Assembly: GCA_036250195.1 (NCBI GenBank)
Contig: JAVHZZ010000006.1
Coordinates: forward strand, 172,095,624-172,159,623
Length of the DNA stretch: 64,000 nucleotides
Origin: Mixophyes australis
Taxonomy: Eukaryota; Chordata; Amphibia; Anura; Limnodynastidae
Direction of reading: 5' to 3'
Made by a program: the position numbers and the translations under genes. Below are positions 11,327 through 22,740 of the stretch, piece after piece. The notes beneath the pieces were generated by a model. That model saw only the letters and a program-made list of their open reading frames with translations. It was not told where the DNA came from and did not search any database. Numbering within the stretch: the stretch's first letter is position 1; every line of letters starts with the position of its first letter.

Positions 11327-12203
11327 TGGACTCCCACTAGAAACCTGGACTGGATCTGGACTCCCTCTGAACCATTGGACACTCTTGAATCTCTGGATTA
11401 ATAAGTAGACTCTCCAATCTGGAGTCTACTTTGTCCAAAATTACCTCTAGCTACACCTCTCCTCTATAACACTGCCACCTCCGCCTCTCCCCACACCTCC
11501 ACTAACTCTCTTTCCTGCTCCCATGCTTCTTTTTCCTCTTTTGCACCATAGCGCACTATGGGGGTGGGCTCTAGCTCACATCCCTTCCACTTGGACATAC
11601 TAGGGGATGTAGTCTCTGGCTACAAGCTCCTCATTTTTAGCACAGCAATAGCAGCAGGCTCAGGTGCTGCAAGTTGCGGAGCCACAAAAGGAAAACACCA
11701 GGCTCTTGCGGGAAGATTTAGCATAAGCAGCACCACGTCTCAGCAAATGACAGCCAGACACGTACGCTTTGTGGTCACATTAATTAGTGGCCTCCTGGGA
11801 AGCAATTAGGGTTGTTTTCACAAAGTGTTCCCATTGAATAACTATTACTGACCCTTGACTTTTCTGGACCCTGATCATTTGCTTGTTGCCCTGACCTCTG
11901 GCTAGTTACTCGGATATTCTTGCTCACTGCCTGCCATGGCTCTTTGCCTGTTTCTGACCACATTATCTGCTACTGACCCCTGACTTTGGCCTGTTCCTGA
12001 CTACTCACTACCATCCTGTCTGCTGTATTCCTTGCTGTGGTATTACTAATAAACTTACACTACACTAGAGTTTAAAACCTGGCAGCATCTGAGTACCTGT
12101 GAGTGAGACAAGCTCTACGGGAACGGTGGCTGCTTGGCTGCTTTAGGCGAAGACCTCTATTCCTGGTTCTGCAAGCTTATGATAATAGCCCCTAGCCGTA
12201 ACA
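11327..12203 (+). mobile_element. possible gypsy LTR remnant
   Basis: This stretch lies directly upstream of a gypsy reverse transcriptase fragment in the same orientation. It contains a poly(A) signal AATAAA at 12048-12053 and ends CCGTAACA, followed at 12204 by TTGGCAAGGTCCC, placed where a primer-binding site would be expected. The left boundary and a partner LTR are not found, and gag is missing. The LTR call is inference from position and signals. Confidence 0.35.
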
Positions 12204-12239
12204 TTGGCAAGGTCCCTATGAACTTCTAGAGGTTGTCAA

Positions 12240-13157
12240 CCTTGTCAATTAAAGGGTCCTTCAATTGGGGAGGAGAAGGGAGGAACAAATATACTACGTC
12301 AATCTCCTTAATCTTTGATGAGGACCCCTCTCCTCGGTTAGTGAGTACTGTCATTGAAAAGTCTGAAGTTGCCATAGAGACAGCTTTATCTGTTAGGCAA
12401 AAACTACAGACCGACGAAATGATACGCTGAAACAGGAATGTCTTCTCTCCCATTCCTGGGTGCACTACTTTAATCTACATTGTCACTCTGCCAGAGTTGT
12501 CACAAAGCACAAGCCATACCTCATTCCTGAATCCAGACGGGTTGACGTGAGAAAGGAAATTGAGAAGATCAACCAGCTGGACATGATTGAGGAATCCAAT
12601 AGTGAGTGGAACAGCCTTATTGTGCTTTTCCCAAAACTCAGTGGGAGTATTCGTTTCTGCAATAACCTTAGGAGGCGTATCCCAGTTTGATGCCTACCTG
12701 ATTCCATGGGTGGATCATCTGGTATAAAATCTAGCTGGTAGTAACTATTTGACTACTCTTGCCTCAACAAAGGAGTATTGGCAAGCTCCCCTTATTTCCT
12801 CAGCCAAGAAAAAGACAGCATTTTGGACGGTCTCATCCAATATAAAATTCTCCCCTATGGGTTGCATGAAGCACCTGCTACCTTCCAAAGGGCCGTGAAT
12901 AAATTGCTGAGACCCCATACAGCTTATGCAGCTGTTTACTTAGATGTCATTGTGATTTATACCTCAGACTGGAAGTCACATGTGGCCAAAGTCAAGAATG
13001 AGGTCCATGTAACGATATCCCCAAGAAATTTAAATAAAGGGCAGAGCATGTTTAAAAGTATCCACCACAAACCTCATAAAAAAGAAAATGTAACACGTTT
13101 TCTTACACGGGTTAAATATATTGATATATTTGCCAAACAGGGTTATTATACATGAAT
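12240..13157 (+). pseudogene. Ty3/gypsy reverse transcriptase fragment
   Basis: Pieces of a gypsy-type pol product occur in order. 12460-12690 has PYLIPESRRVDVRKEI, MIEESNSEWNS and GSIRFCNNLR, the segment that leads into the reverse transcriptase. 12778-13155 has ILPYGLHEAPATFQ and AVYLDVIVIY, the palm region. The YxDD-type box reads YLDV, so a catalytic aspartate is lost. The frame is broken between about 12690 and 12780. Protease, RNase H and integrase are not recognised. An inactive remnant, probably of the same insertion as the LTR-like sequence to its left. Confidence 0.8.
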
Positions 13158-13391
13158 GGTCTTCACTCACAATCCTCAATTCTGTACAGGTACCACCACT
13201 GATTGGTCCACAACTGAAACGAATGCACATGTCTGAGTGTAGAAAATTACAGAGTAGCCTGTTTGCCGCCGAGAGACGTTAGAAGATGGCAGATAAGGAG
13301 CAGGTGTCGGTGGCGGTGCGAGAAGAAGAGGAAAAAAATTGTGGAAATAGTGGTGGGGGATGGAGAAGAAGAATAAATACAATAAACGGGC

Positions 13392-13697
13392 ATGAAAAGA
13401 GCAAAGGCTATGAGCCCAAGAGAGGTGGAGATGATGGTAAAAGTACTGGACCAGTACAACTATGACTGCCAAATGAAAAAATACAAAAGAGTTAATACCA
13501 GAAAGGAACTAATAATGCAGAAATTACTAAAACAAGTTAAGGAGAAACTTGGATAGAAAAGAAATATATTTCAAGTGCAGAAGTGTTGGTCAGACCTAAA
13601 AAATAAACAACAACGGAGACTGATGCGAATCCTTAGAAACATTCAAAAAAGTGATTTTGACGTGTGCAACTGTTTAAAGGACTTAGTTAATTTGTAG
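13392..13697 (+). pseudogene. Myb/SANT-like DNA-binding domain remnant
   Basis: From the ATG at 13392 one frame stays open for 54 codons, meets a TAG at 13554, and continues in the same frame for 46 more codons to 13697. The first part contains MSPREVEMMVKVLDQY and MQKLLKQVKEKLG; after the stop comes FQVQKCWSDLKNK. This is the spacing of three-helix Myb/SANT-like domains: an acidic helix 1, a hydrophobic helix 2, and a 'KRWSDLK' recognition helix. Such proteins are the usual partner protein of PIF/Harbinger transposases and also occur in other contexts. The internal stop suggests a decayed copy. A domesticated gene cannot be excluded from sequence alone, but nothing supports it. Confidence 0.45.
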
Positions 13698-13722
13698 ATG
13701 AACAACAGACAATAGTATATAA

Positions 13723-13980
13723 CAGTGGTTCCAAAACATTTGCAGTTTGCGGCACCCTTAGAGTCTCCATCATTTTTTCAAGGCACCCCTCCAAAATTAT
13801 TACTGAGCAGTCTCGTTTTATAAGTAGTTGGGTCAAAAAAATGTAATAAGTATTTAGGTCAGGATAGATATACTTATTGAGTTGTATGCAAAAATACACA
13901 TAAATCCAAGGGAAACAAATTTTTTTATATATTTTTTTCAATTATATTTCTGTCAAAGAATAATTTACAGCTAACTCACT
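13723..13980. mobile_element. hAT-type repeat end (CAGTGGTTCC...GGCACCC)
   Basis: It starts CAGTGGTTCC and continues GCGGCACCCTTAGAG and AAGGCACCCCTCC, in the style of vertebrate non-autonomous hAT repeats. The right side runs into the minisatellite and no matching end is visible. Confidence 0.4.
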
Positions 13981-14392
13981 CTGTGCCCCTGCATCATCTC
14001 CACACTCTTTGCCCCCTGCAAAATCTCCACACTCTGTGCTCCCTCTGCATCCACAAACTCTGTGCCCCCTCTGCATCCACACACTCTGTGCACCCTCTGC
14101 ATCTACACACTCTGTGCCCCCTCTGCATCCACACACTCTGTGCCCCCTCTGCATACACACACTCTGTGCCCCTGCATCCACACACTCTGTGTCCCCTTCA
14201 TCCCCACACTCTGTGCCCTCCTTCATCCCCACACACTCTGTGCCCTCCTTCATCCCCACACACTCTGCGCCCCTGCATCCACACACTCTGCCGCCTCTGC
14301 ATCCACACACTCTGCCGCCTCTGCATCCACACACTCTGCCCCCTCTGCATCCACTCACTCTGCCCCCTCTGCATCCTCTGCTCGCAAGCTTA
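13981..14392. repeat. 26-bp minisatellite
   Basis: About 15 units of CTCTGCATCCACACACTCTG plus TGCCCC, with a common length of 26 bp and some shorter variants. A 26-bp period shifts frame in each unit, so most reading frames translate the same low-complexity pattern. The several overlapping open frames on both strands here are artefacts. Confidence 0.9.
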
Positions 14393-16833
14393 CAATCTAT
14401 GGGACAATGGGAGTTTGAAACACAAGGGCATGTGCTACATCATATTGCACACTTGACCAGCTAGAATGCAAAGGTAAAAGTATTGAGTGGTCTGTGTGTG
14501 TAGCAATGTTGGTCAGAGGTTTGTTGTCTTGTGTTAGCTGTGTAAAGGGTGGTAATAGGGTAACCTAGGGAGATTAAGATGATGGTTAGGGATTATCATA
14601 AGATTGTCTGAAGAGGTGGGTTTTCAGAGAATGCTTGAAGGTTTGAAGACTAGAAGAAAGTCTTACTGTGCGAGGGAGGGACTTCCACAAAGTGGGTACA
14701 GCCCGAAAAAAAGTCCTGCAACTGGGAATGAGAGTGGAAGAGAGACGCAGATCTTGTGCAGAACGGAGGTGTCAAGTAGGGAGATATTTTGAGACAAGTG
14801 AGGAAATGTATGTCGGTGGAATTTTGTTGACGGACTTGTATGTTAGTAGAAGAATTTTATATTGGATTCGTTGAAATACAGGCAACCGATGTAGAGACTG
14901 ACAGAGTGGCTCAGCAGAGGAAGAAAGGTTTGCAAGGAAAACCAATCTAGCCGCTGCATGCAAAATAGATTGTAGGGCTTCAAGTCTGACTTTGGGAAGA
15001 CCAGTAAGGAGGGAATTGCAATAGTCAATGCGGGAGATGATGAGTGCATGAATTAAAGTTTTTCCGGTGTCTTGTGTGAGATATGTGCGTATTCTGGAAA
15101 TGTTCTTTAGATGTATGTAACATGATTTAGAAAAAGAGTTGATGTGGGGAATAAATGATAGTTGTGAGTCAAGGATAACACCTAGGCAACGAGCTTGCGG
15201 GGTGGGTTTTATGGTCATGTTATCAACAGAAATAGAAATGTCAAGCAGGAAGCTTCTGTTTTTGGGAGGGAATATTATTAATTCACTTTTTGAAAGATCA
15301 AGTTTGAGTTGGCCAGAAGACATCCAAGATGAAAAGGCAGAAAGACAGTCAGTAACGCGAGACAGCACAGATGGTGAAAGATCAGGTGAGGGTAGATTTG
15401 TGTATCATCCGCATAGAGATGATACTGAAATCCAAAGGAGCTTATTAGTTTTACGATAGAAGTGGTGTAGATAGAGAATAGCAGAGGACCTAGGACTGAG
15501 CCTTGTCGTACTCCAACTGATAAAGGAAGCGGAGCAGAGGTGGATCCAGAGAAATTAACACTGAAAGAGCGATTAGATAGGTAGGATGAGAACCAGGATA
15601 TGACAGTGCCTTCAAGACCTAGAGATTGTAGTGTTTGTATGAGGAGAGAGTGGTCAACAGTGTCAAATGCAGCAGAGAGATCCAGGAGAATTAGAAGAGA
15701 GTAATGTTTCTTTCTTTTTGCTGTGATGAAATCATTGACAACCTTGGTCAGCGCAGTCTCTGTGGAGTGTTGAGAGCGAAAGCCTGACTGAAGAGGATAC
15801 AATAGTTTGAATGTAGGCAATTCTCTTGAGAAGCTTGGAGGAGCATGGGAGCTGAACGATTGGTCGGTAATTTGAGAGAGAGTTTGGGTCAGAATTTAGT
15901 TTTTTTGTTTGTTTGACTTTAGTTAGAGGGGGAATGAGCACAGGAGACAGGGACCTACCAATTTGTGAGGGAATGGGATCAAGAGGACAGGAAGTAGAGT
16001 AGGAAGATGAGAAGAGAGTAGAAACTTCCTCTTCATTTGTGGGATCAAATGAAGAGAGAGTGTTAGAGGGTGCTACAAAGTAATTGAGCCGATTGCTTGT
16101 CAAGGGAGATGATATAATTTCAAGTGTGATCTTATCAATTTTGTCCTTGAAATAGAAAGCAAGATCCTGGGCACTGATGTTAGTTGGAGGATTTGGGGTG
16201 GGAGGATTGAGAAGAGATTTAAATGTGTTAAAAGGCGTTTGGGGTTAGAAGCCTAAGCATAGATGAGAGATTGGAAGTATGTTTGTTTTGCAGTGTCCAG
16301 AGTGTTTCTATAGGAGTGGTAGATACCAATATGTGATGACATCAATAGAGGTACAAGATTTACGCCAGTGATGTTCTGCTTTACGAGAAACTTTTTGTAG
16401 AGTTCGTGTTACTTTAGTTTGCCACGGTTGGCAACGAAGTAGAGGTCAATTGAGGATGTTAGAGAGAGTAGTTTGGAAGCAGCATTGGAACGTGGATTAG
16501 AAATAGGGATGTTGAAATCACCCATGATGATGGTGGGGATGTCAGAGGATAAGAAGTGAGGGAGCCATGCAGAGAAGTGTTCAATAAATTGTTGGTGTGG
16601 TCCAGGGGGGCGATAGATGACAGCAACATGCATAGAAAATGGGTTAAAAATCCTAACAGCATGTACTTCAAAAGATGTGAATGTGAGTGATTGGACATTT
16701 GGTAGAACTGTGAATGTGCACTGTGGGGAGAGAAGTAGTCCAACCCCCCCTCCTTGCCTACCTCCTGGTATGGGGGTGTGGGTGAAATGGAGACCACCAT
16801 GTGAAAGGGCTGCAGGTGAGGCAGTGTCTGATG
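14393..16833 (-). pseudogene. L2-clade LINE: endonuclease C-part, reverse transcriptase, 3' end
   Basis: Minus-strand frames give, from right to left: the endonuclease end (16409-16633, VAVIYRPPG and IIMGDFNIP); a linker and RT start (15732-16103, CPLDPIPS and SNYRPI); the RT palm (15278-15820, [28 protein letters not shown] and YADDTQIY); and the RT thumb/C-terminus (14772-15368, SRIDYCNSLLTGLP and LHAAARLVF). These are hallmark L2-clade motifs. The FYADD-type catalytic box is intact, but several frameshifts separate the pieces. The 3' region runs to about 14393. The endonuclease start lies beyond the CR1 insertion at 20035-20510. Confidence 0.9.
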
Positions 16834-17584
16834 TAACATAGTAACATAGTTGATGAGGTTGAAAAAAGACACCAGTCCATCAAGTTCAACCTATTTTGGA
16901 TCTCCTGCGATCCTGCACTTATATTTGAAATTAATTCAGAGTAAGCAACCGCCAATCTGTTTCAATTGTGAAAATCCCCCCAGACTCAATATTGCAGTCC
17001 TATTTTTACCCTATATCCACTACTATCCTTCATTTTAAATTAACGGTCGTATCCCTGGATACACCTTTCCGCTAAAAATTTGTCTAACCTTTTCTAAAAC
17101 ATATCTATTGAATCTGCCATCACAACCTTCCCTGGCAATGAATTACATATCTTGACTGCCCTTACTGTAAAGAACCCCTCCCTTTGCTGGTTGTGAAATT
17201 TCCTCTCCTCTAACCTTAGGGGATGACCAGAGCTGGATTAAGGCTTTGGGGGGCCCGGGGCACTTAAGACAGGGGGGCCCCTAAGATCTAAAATTAAGGG
17301 CATAGTGACACATCCTGCATTACATCACCTACAGCCCACAGTATGACACAGCTCTCCTAGGTTGTCTGCATAAGAAAAATCATTGTTTCCACAAACTAAA
17401 ATACTGTACATTAAAACAATCATCAGAACACCACATTAAAATTGGTATTGACACCACACATTAAAACTAGCAATGATACCGCATATTAAAAATTCCATTG
17501 ATAATGCACATTAAAACTAGCAATGATACCGCACATTAAAACTAACATAAAAAATAAACATTGATAACATAACGCCTATTTTGA

Positions 17585-17586
<2 letters not shown>

Positions 17587-17630
<44 letters not shown>
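17587..17630. repeat. TA microsatellite
   Basis: About 22 uninterrupted TA units inside the hAT element. Confidence 0.95.
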
Positions 17631-17633
<3 letters not shown>

Positions 17634-18195
17634 TTACAATTTTATTCAATATTTATTCAAAATTGCTAATGGGTGTGTTGATGCACCCTCCTACAGACAA
17701 AAAGACCTGCATTGTTGTGTACACCATTGAACGGTCACCAAAAATTAGGATTGTCCCACTAGAATAACAACATTTCACAGACTCTGCTGCTCTCTCCTAC
17801 CTGTTCTTCTCACTTTCACCACCTGTGCTGCAGGTTTCCTTAGTTGCGGCTTGTCTGGGTCCTGGAATTTTAGAGAACCTATTTGGAAAAAAAATGGGGA
17901 CATTTAGAAAATTACAGCCAGCCCCGGCGTTAAATCAATACCACCCATGATTAATACTTAGGCCTTCCTCCAGCCCCAACATTAAAATAATAGTATTCAT
18001 ATTTAATAAATAAACCTATTTCCCTCCCTACAAACAGCCCCAGCAATAAATTAATAGTATTTGCATTTCAGAAATATACCTATTTCCCGAACTGTCACTG
18101 CCATTAAATAATTCATAGGCACATTTAATAGAGACCTCATTCTCCCCAAACTCACCCCCAAACTACCCCATCTTAAATTAATAGTCCCCACTATT

Positions 18196-18640
18196 GTGAC
18201 TCTCTCCCCCCCTTTTTCTATATACTGTGCCTCTCCCACACTTTTTCCTCATACTGTACCTGTTTCCCCATTTTTCCTCAATCTGTGCCTCTCCCCCCTT
18301 TTTTCTCATGCTGGGCCCCCCCTTTTTCCTTACTGTGCCTCTCCCCCCCTTTTTCTTTAATGTGCCTCTCCCCCCCTTTTCCTTACTGTGCCTCTCTCCC
18401 CTTTTTCCTTACTGTGCCTCTCTCCCCCTTTTCCTTAATGTGCCTCTCTCCCCTTATTCCTTACTGTGCCTCTCTCCCCTTATTCCTTACTGTGCCTCTC
18501 TCCCCCTTTTCCTTACTGTGCCTCATTCTTTTTCTTACTGTGCCTCTCTCCCCTTATTCCTTACTGTGCCTCTCTCCCCTTATTCCTTACTGTGCCTCCC
18601 TCATCTCCTTTTTCCTCATAGTTTGCCTCTCTGCTTAATT
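18196..18640. repeat. ~26-bp pyrimidine-rich minisatellite
   Basis: About 16 units based on TTCCTTACTGTGCCTCTC plus CCCCTTA. It lies inside the hAT element and produces two overlapping Leu/Pro-rich open frames that are not credible proteins. Confidence 0.85.
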
Positions 18641-20034
18641 CCATTTCTTCACTTACCTTTCTATTAGCTTTTCTTTTCTTCTCTTCTGTCTTCTCTCTTC
18701 TTGCTTCCTCTCCGCGCTGCTCCTCACTGAATGACAGGCGTGACTTGATGACGTCACGCCTGCCATTCAGCATTAACAGAGCAGAGAGGAAGGAGGGACG
18801 CCGGCGCGGCCGCGATCAGGTGAGTAAATCTCTTTCTTTTTTTTACGCTACCCTGCTCCCCCCACCAACGAGGAGGAGCAGCCCAGAACCTGCCCGCAAA
18901 CCCGATCCCGACCCCCCCCCCCCCCCCCCCCGCGCACCGCCGCAAAAAAAAAAAATCATGGGTAGAGCTGTCAGACAGCAACTGACAGCAGGGGCAGGTT
19001 AGGTCATACGGGCGACGGGGGGAAGCGGCGGAGAGAGGGGGGCCCGGAGTGGTTGCTGTCAGTTAAAAACTGACAGCAGGAAAGTTCATGCGGCAGCGGG
19101 GGGCCCTTGGAGAGAGGGGGGCCCGGGGCACGTGCCCCCTGTGCCCCCCCCTTAATCCGGCTATGGGGATGACCACGTGTCCTGTGTATGGTCCTTGGGG
19201 TAAAAAGTTCCCATGAAAGCTCTCTGTATTGACCCCTAATGTATTTGTACATAGTAATCATATCTCCCCTTAGACGCCTCTTTTCTAAAGTAAACATGCC
19301 TAAACTGGCTAACCTTTCCTCATAACTTAATGACTCCATACCTTTTATCAATTTTGTCGCCCTTCTCTGAACCCTTTCTAGTTCCAAATTATCTTTTTTA
19401 TAGAGTGGTGCCCAGAACTGTACTGCATATTCAAGATGAGGTCTTAGCAACGATTTATACAGTGGCGAAATTACACTGTCTTCCCTTGCATCTATGCCCC
19501 TTTTTATGCATGCCAATACTTTGTTTGCCCTTGCAGCTGCTGCTTGACATTGAGCACTATTGCTAAGTCTATTGTCTACGAGCACTCCCAAATCCTTTTC
19601 CATTATAGATTCTCCTAAATTAATTCCATTTAATTTATATATTGCGTTCTTGTTTTTGATCCCTGAATGCATAACCTTACATTTATCTGTGTAAAACCTC
19701 ATATTCCATTTGGCCGCCCAATCCTCCAGTTTATTTAAGTCCCTCTGTAGAGAAGCTACATCTTGCTCTGATTTTATTACCTTACAGAGTTTAGTGTCAT
19801 CTGCAAAAATAGAAACTTTACTCTCTAAACCATCACCAAGGTCATTAATAAATATATTAAAAAGGAGTGGTCCCAGCACGGAACCTTGAGGTACTCCACT
19901 TAAAACTTTTGACCAATTAGAAAATGTTCCATTTATCACAACTCTCTGTTCCCTATTCTCTAACCAGTTTTCGATCCAAGTACAAATTTTGATTCCTAGA
20001 CCCAGTTCCCTTATTTTGTAAAATGTGTGAGCCA

Positions 20035-20510
20035 TGTTTCTGTTATTGCTAGAAGGTTGAGGTTGTTTGAGAGGAGATTGTGTACGGAGGTAAGTTTGTT
20101 ACAAACAGAGCGTGCATTCCAAAGGGCACATTTAAAGGACTTTGGAAGAGAGTGGAGACAGGTGATGCGTTTGAGATTTGCTGGATTTCTGTAGTGTTCA
20201 AATATATGCGTGTGGGAGAATTGAGGGGGATCTGGATTAGGTAATATATATCCCCAGCTAATAGAAGCAGGGAGGAGGAAAGGTAGGAAAGATGATGGTA
20301 AGATATGTGTCTTTTTAGTTTCTGGCGACAGGGTGAGGCTGTTAAAGTTATTGAATTCAAATAGGAAAAAAGTTCATGAGTGTTAACTAGAGGCGAGTAA
20401 TGTGGTGAAGGGGCAATGTGGACAGATGTTTGTGTTGCAGGATGGGTGAGGGGTGATATAGTCCTAAAGATAATGCCATGAAAAGAGAGTAAAGAAAAAT
20501 ATTTTGGCAA
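20035..20510 (-). pseudogene. L2-clade LINE endonuclease N-terminal part
   Basis: This is the other half of the L2 element at 14393-16833. The minus-strand frame starts at 20510 and ends near the CR1 junction. It contains SPLNVPFGMHALFVTNL, a decayed form of the 'LWNARSVCNKL' start of the apurinic-like endonuclease. Near 20035-20060 one frame gives NNLNLLAITETW, the conserved step before the catalytic Glu-Thr-Trp-Leu segment. Coding continues on the far side of CR1 at 16833. Together the two halves give one 5'-to-3' L2 reading order, with frameshifts. Confidence 0.8.
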
Positions 20511-21607
20511 GCATTGGGATTTGTGAGTAAAATAAGCAAAAAATTGGAGAATTAAAGGAATTACCTAATTGCAATGTCCTGTGTAATCAGAGAAGTAGTG
20601 CAGAGCTAGGCTGCAGCAAATGTAGTTTATTCATGGATGTCCAGATAGTATAGAGTAATGATGTGGGGAGCCATATGGGGGAGTGGGTGGAAGTGTTGAA
20701 TGGAGATTAATAAAGAGCAGGTGATGGAGTAGCTGAGTTCTTGCAGAGTCATGAGAGAGGAGAGTGGTTCAAAGTCAGTATAATTTCTTCCTAACTGTGA
20801 TGGCAGACAAAGCCTTGAGTAGAATTGAAAGTGCAATGATGAAATAAGGGACCGAAATAGCTGTAGCATGGGGAGGGAGTGGCTGAGCAAGTAGTACAGC
20901 AGGCTGATTAAATGGAGAGAATTTTGCAGGGGAAATAAACTGACAGATTAAACAAATGTTCATGAGCTGAGTAGAAAATAAGAGCAGAGTCCAAAACAGT
21001 ACTCATCTTGTGTGTTGCTTGTAGCCAGGGAGAGATGGCAACATCAGGAGTAGAATATGTTTTTTCAGGTGAATACTGACTGTTGTCCTTGTGTAGCTGT
21101 GTGGATGAAAACATCACAGACTGGTAACAGTAGATCCCAGAAGACATACTAGGGGTTGAGGTCCCAGTCGGACTTCCCGTTGGTGTAACTTTTACAGACG
21201 CAGCCTGTTCTTGGCCTTCCACTGGATGGATATGGTTTGTTTGTCTCTCCAGTTCTCCTGCACTGATTGAGATGAAACTAAAGCGAACCGATCCAGTTGG
21301 ATCCTGGCCAGGTTTCAGGGGGGTTAGGGTCCCGAAAATCTCAATGGTGTACGCTGGGCAGAACTTTGACCCAGGGAGCTTGTTCTGAGAATTTCACTGG
21401 ATTGATTTGGATGAAAACTTCACAGACTGGTAACCTTGAATTCCAGAATACATACTAACGGGTTGATGTCCTAGTCGGAACTCCCATTGGTGTGCACTGA
21501 CCAGAACTTTGACCCAGGGAGCCTATTCTGAGCATTCCACTGAATGCATTTGGATGATATTTAATATAAAAACAAAAATCAGACTGGGCAGCCACCATAT
21601 ATTTATA
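20511..21607 (-). other. probable L2 5' region with an internal repeat
   Basis: No domain is recognised. 21107-21240 and 21411-21555 are imperfect direct repeats, with a partial third unit between them. Shared motifs are GGATGAAAAC, TCACAGACTGGTAAC, CATACTA and GGGTTGA(G/T)GTCC. This could be a repeated 5' untranslated region of the L2 element, or part of another element interrupted by the Tc1-like insertion at 21608. Confidence 0.4.
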
Positions 21608-22639
21608 TACTATATGGACAAAAATATTTGGACGCTTGACCATTACACCAATAGGGACCAGGGATTGTAATAACATTTGATTCAAATACATATACTTTAA
21701 TATAGAGTTGGCCTCTCTTTTGCAACGATAACAGCTACCATTCTTCTTGGAATGCTTTCCACAAGATGTTGGAGTGTTTCTGTGGGAATTTGTGCACATT
21801 CACTCTGTAGAGCATTTATGAGGTCAGGCAGTAATGTTGGACGAGAAGTTGGATGCATAGCATTGTCCAAAATGACTTGATGTGCTGAAGCATTAAGATT
21901 GTCCTTCACTGGAGATAAGGGGAATAGCCCAAACCCTGAAAAACAACACCATACCATTATCCCTCCTTCCCCAAACTCCACAGTGAACTTAATGCAGTCA
22001 TGCATTTAACAGTCTCCCGGCACCCACCAAACTCAGATTGGCCCATCTGACTGCCAAACAGAGAAGCTTGATTTGTCACTCCACAGAACGCATTTCCATT
22101 GCTCCACAGTCCAGTGTTGGTGTGTTTTACACCACTCTATCTGGCGCTTGGCATTGGTCTTGGTGATGTGAGGTTTGCATGCAGCTGCTCGGCCATGGAA
22201 ACCCATTCCATTAAGCTCCCGCCGCACAGTTGTTGTGGTTATAGTAATGCCAGTGGAAGTTCGTAACTCTTCAGCTATGGACTTTTACGCACCATGAGTC
22301 TTAGCAGTCATTGACCCAGCTCTGTGATTTTAAGTGGCCTTCCGCTTCGTGACAGAGTTACTGTTGTCGCTAAATGCTTCCACTTTCTAATAATATCACT
22401 TACAGTTGACTGTGGAATATCCAGCAGGAATGAAATTTCACAAACCATTTTATTTAAAAGGTTGCATCCTATCACAGTACCATGCTTGAAATCCGTAAGC
22501 TCTTCTGAACAACCAATATATTATCACAAATGTTTGCAAATGACTAGGTGCTCGATTTTATACACATCTGGCAACGGATCTGATTGAAACACCTCAACTC
22601 AATACTTAACAGGTGTGGCCAAATACTTTTGTCCATATA

Positions 22640-22642
<3 letters not shown>
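21608..22642 (-). mobile_element. Tc1-like transposon with degenerate transposase
   Basis: Terminal inverted repeats are CTATATGGACAAAAATATTT at the left (21610) and AATACTTTTGTCCATATAG at the right (to 22640), with TA at the left border. Minus-strand frames at 22033-22227 and 21697-22005 carry Tc1-family DDE transposase segments: WCKTHQHWTVEQWKCVLWSD (first catalytic Asp region) and MVWCCFSGFG with HQVILDNAMHPT (second Asp region). The frames are separated by a shift and the N-terminal DNA-binding part is not open. It encoded a cut-and-paste transposase and is now inactive. A more complete relative of the remnant at 4780. Confidence 0.9.
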
Positions 22643-22709
<67 letters not shown>

Positions 22710-22740
22710 ATCTAGAGATATAGAGATATATATACACACA
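22637..22740. repeat. compound TG/TA microsatellite
   Basis: TG repeats pass into TA repeats and then into a CA-rich tail, directly beside the right end of the Tc1-like element. Confidence 0.9.

Larger units (their letters stand above)
17228..19165. mobile_element. 1.9-kb non-autonomous hAT element
   Basis: It starts CAGAGCTGGATTAAGG and ends CCTTAATCCGGCTATG, imperfect TIRs of the hAT 'CAGGGCCGGATTAAGG' type. The subterminal sequence GGGGGGCCCGGGGCAC is repeated in inverted form at the right. An exact 8-bp duplication GGGATGAC flanks it (17220-17227 and 19166-19173). There is no transposase. Inside are a TA microsatellite, a 26-bp minisatellite and a CpG-rich right part. Plus-strand open frames are minisatellite translations. 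The apparent C-terminal extension of the CR1 frame into this element is read-through of unrelated DNA. Confidence 0.92.
16834..20034 (-). mobile_element. CR1 LINE inserted in the L2 LINE, itself split by a hAT
   Basis: The 3' end is at the left, with the CR1-type tail motif AACATAGT in two copies (16834-16849) and CATCAAGTTCAACCT nearby. The coding part reads leftward from 20034 to 19174 (reverse transcriptase with [13 protein letters not shown] and FADDTKLC, then a long C-terminal region). After the 1.9-kb hAT it resumes at 17219 with LRLEERKFHN and FFTVRAVKICNSLPGKV. One in-frame TAG lies near 17090 before the final KRLDKFLAE. The element is 5' truncated at about 20034, as is usual for LINEs. 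On both sides the L2 endonuclease resumes (LLAITETW on the right, SDTASPAALS on the left), which fixes the order of insertion. Confidence 0.9.

Noticed and set aside
13942..14464. Several 60-157-codon open frames on both strands, rich in Cys, His, Pro and Gly
   Set aside because: They all fall on the 26-bp minisatellite, whose period rotates the frame, so many frames stay open by construction.
18227..18667. Leu/Pro-rich 146-codon frame that could pass for a membrane protein
   Set aside because: A pyrimidine-rich minisatellite inside a non-autonomous hAT element; the hydrophobicity comes from CTN and CCN codons.
19004..19173. C-terminal extension of the CR1 frame with a Pro-rich tail
   Set aside because: It is read-through into the hAT element; the true CR1 C-terminus resumes at 17219 on the other side of the insertion.
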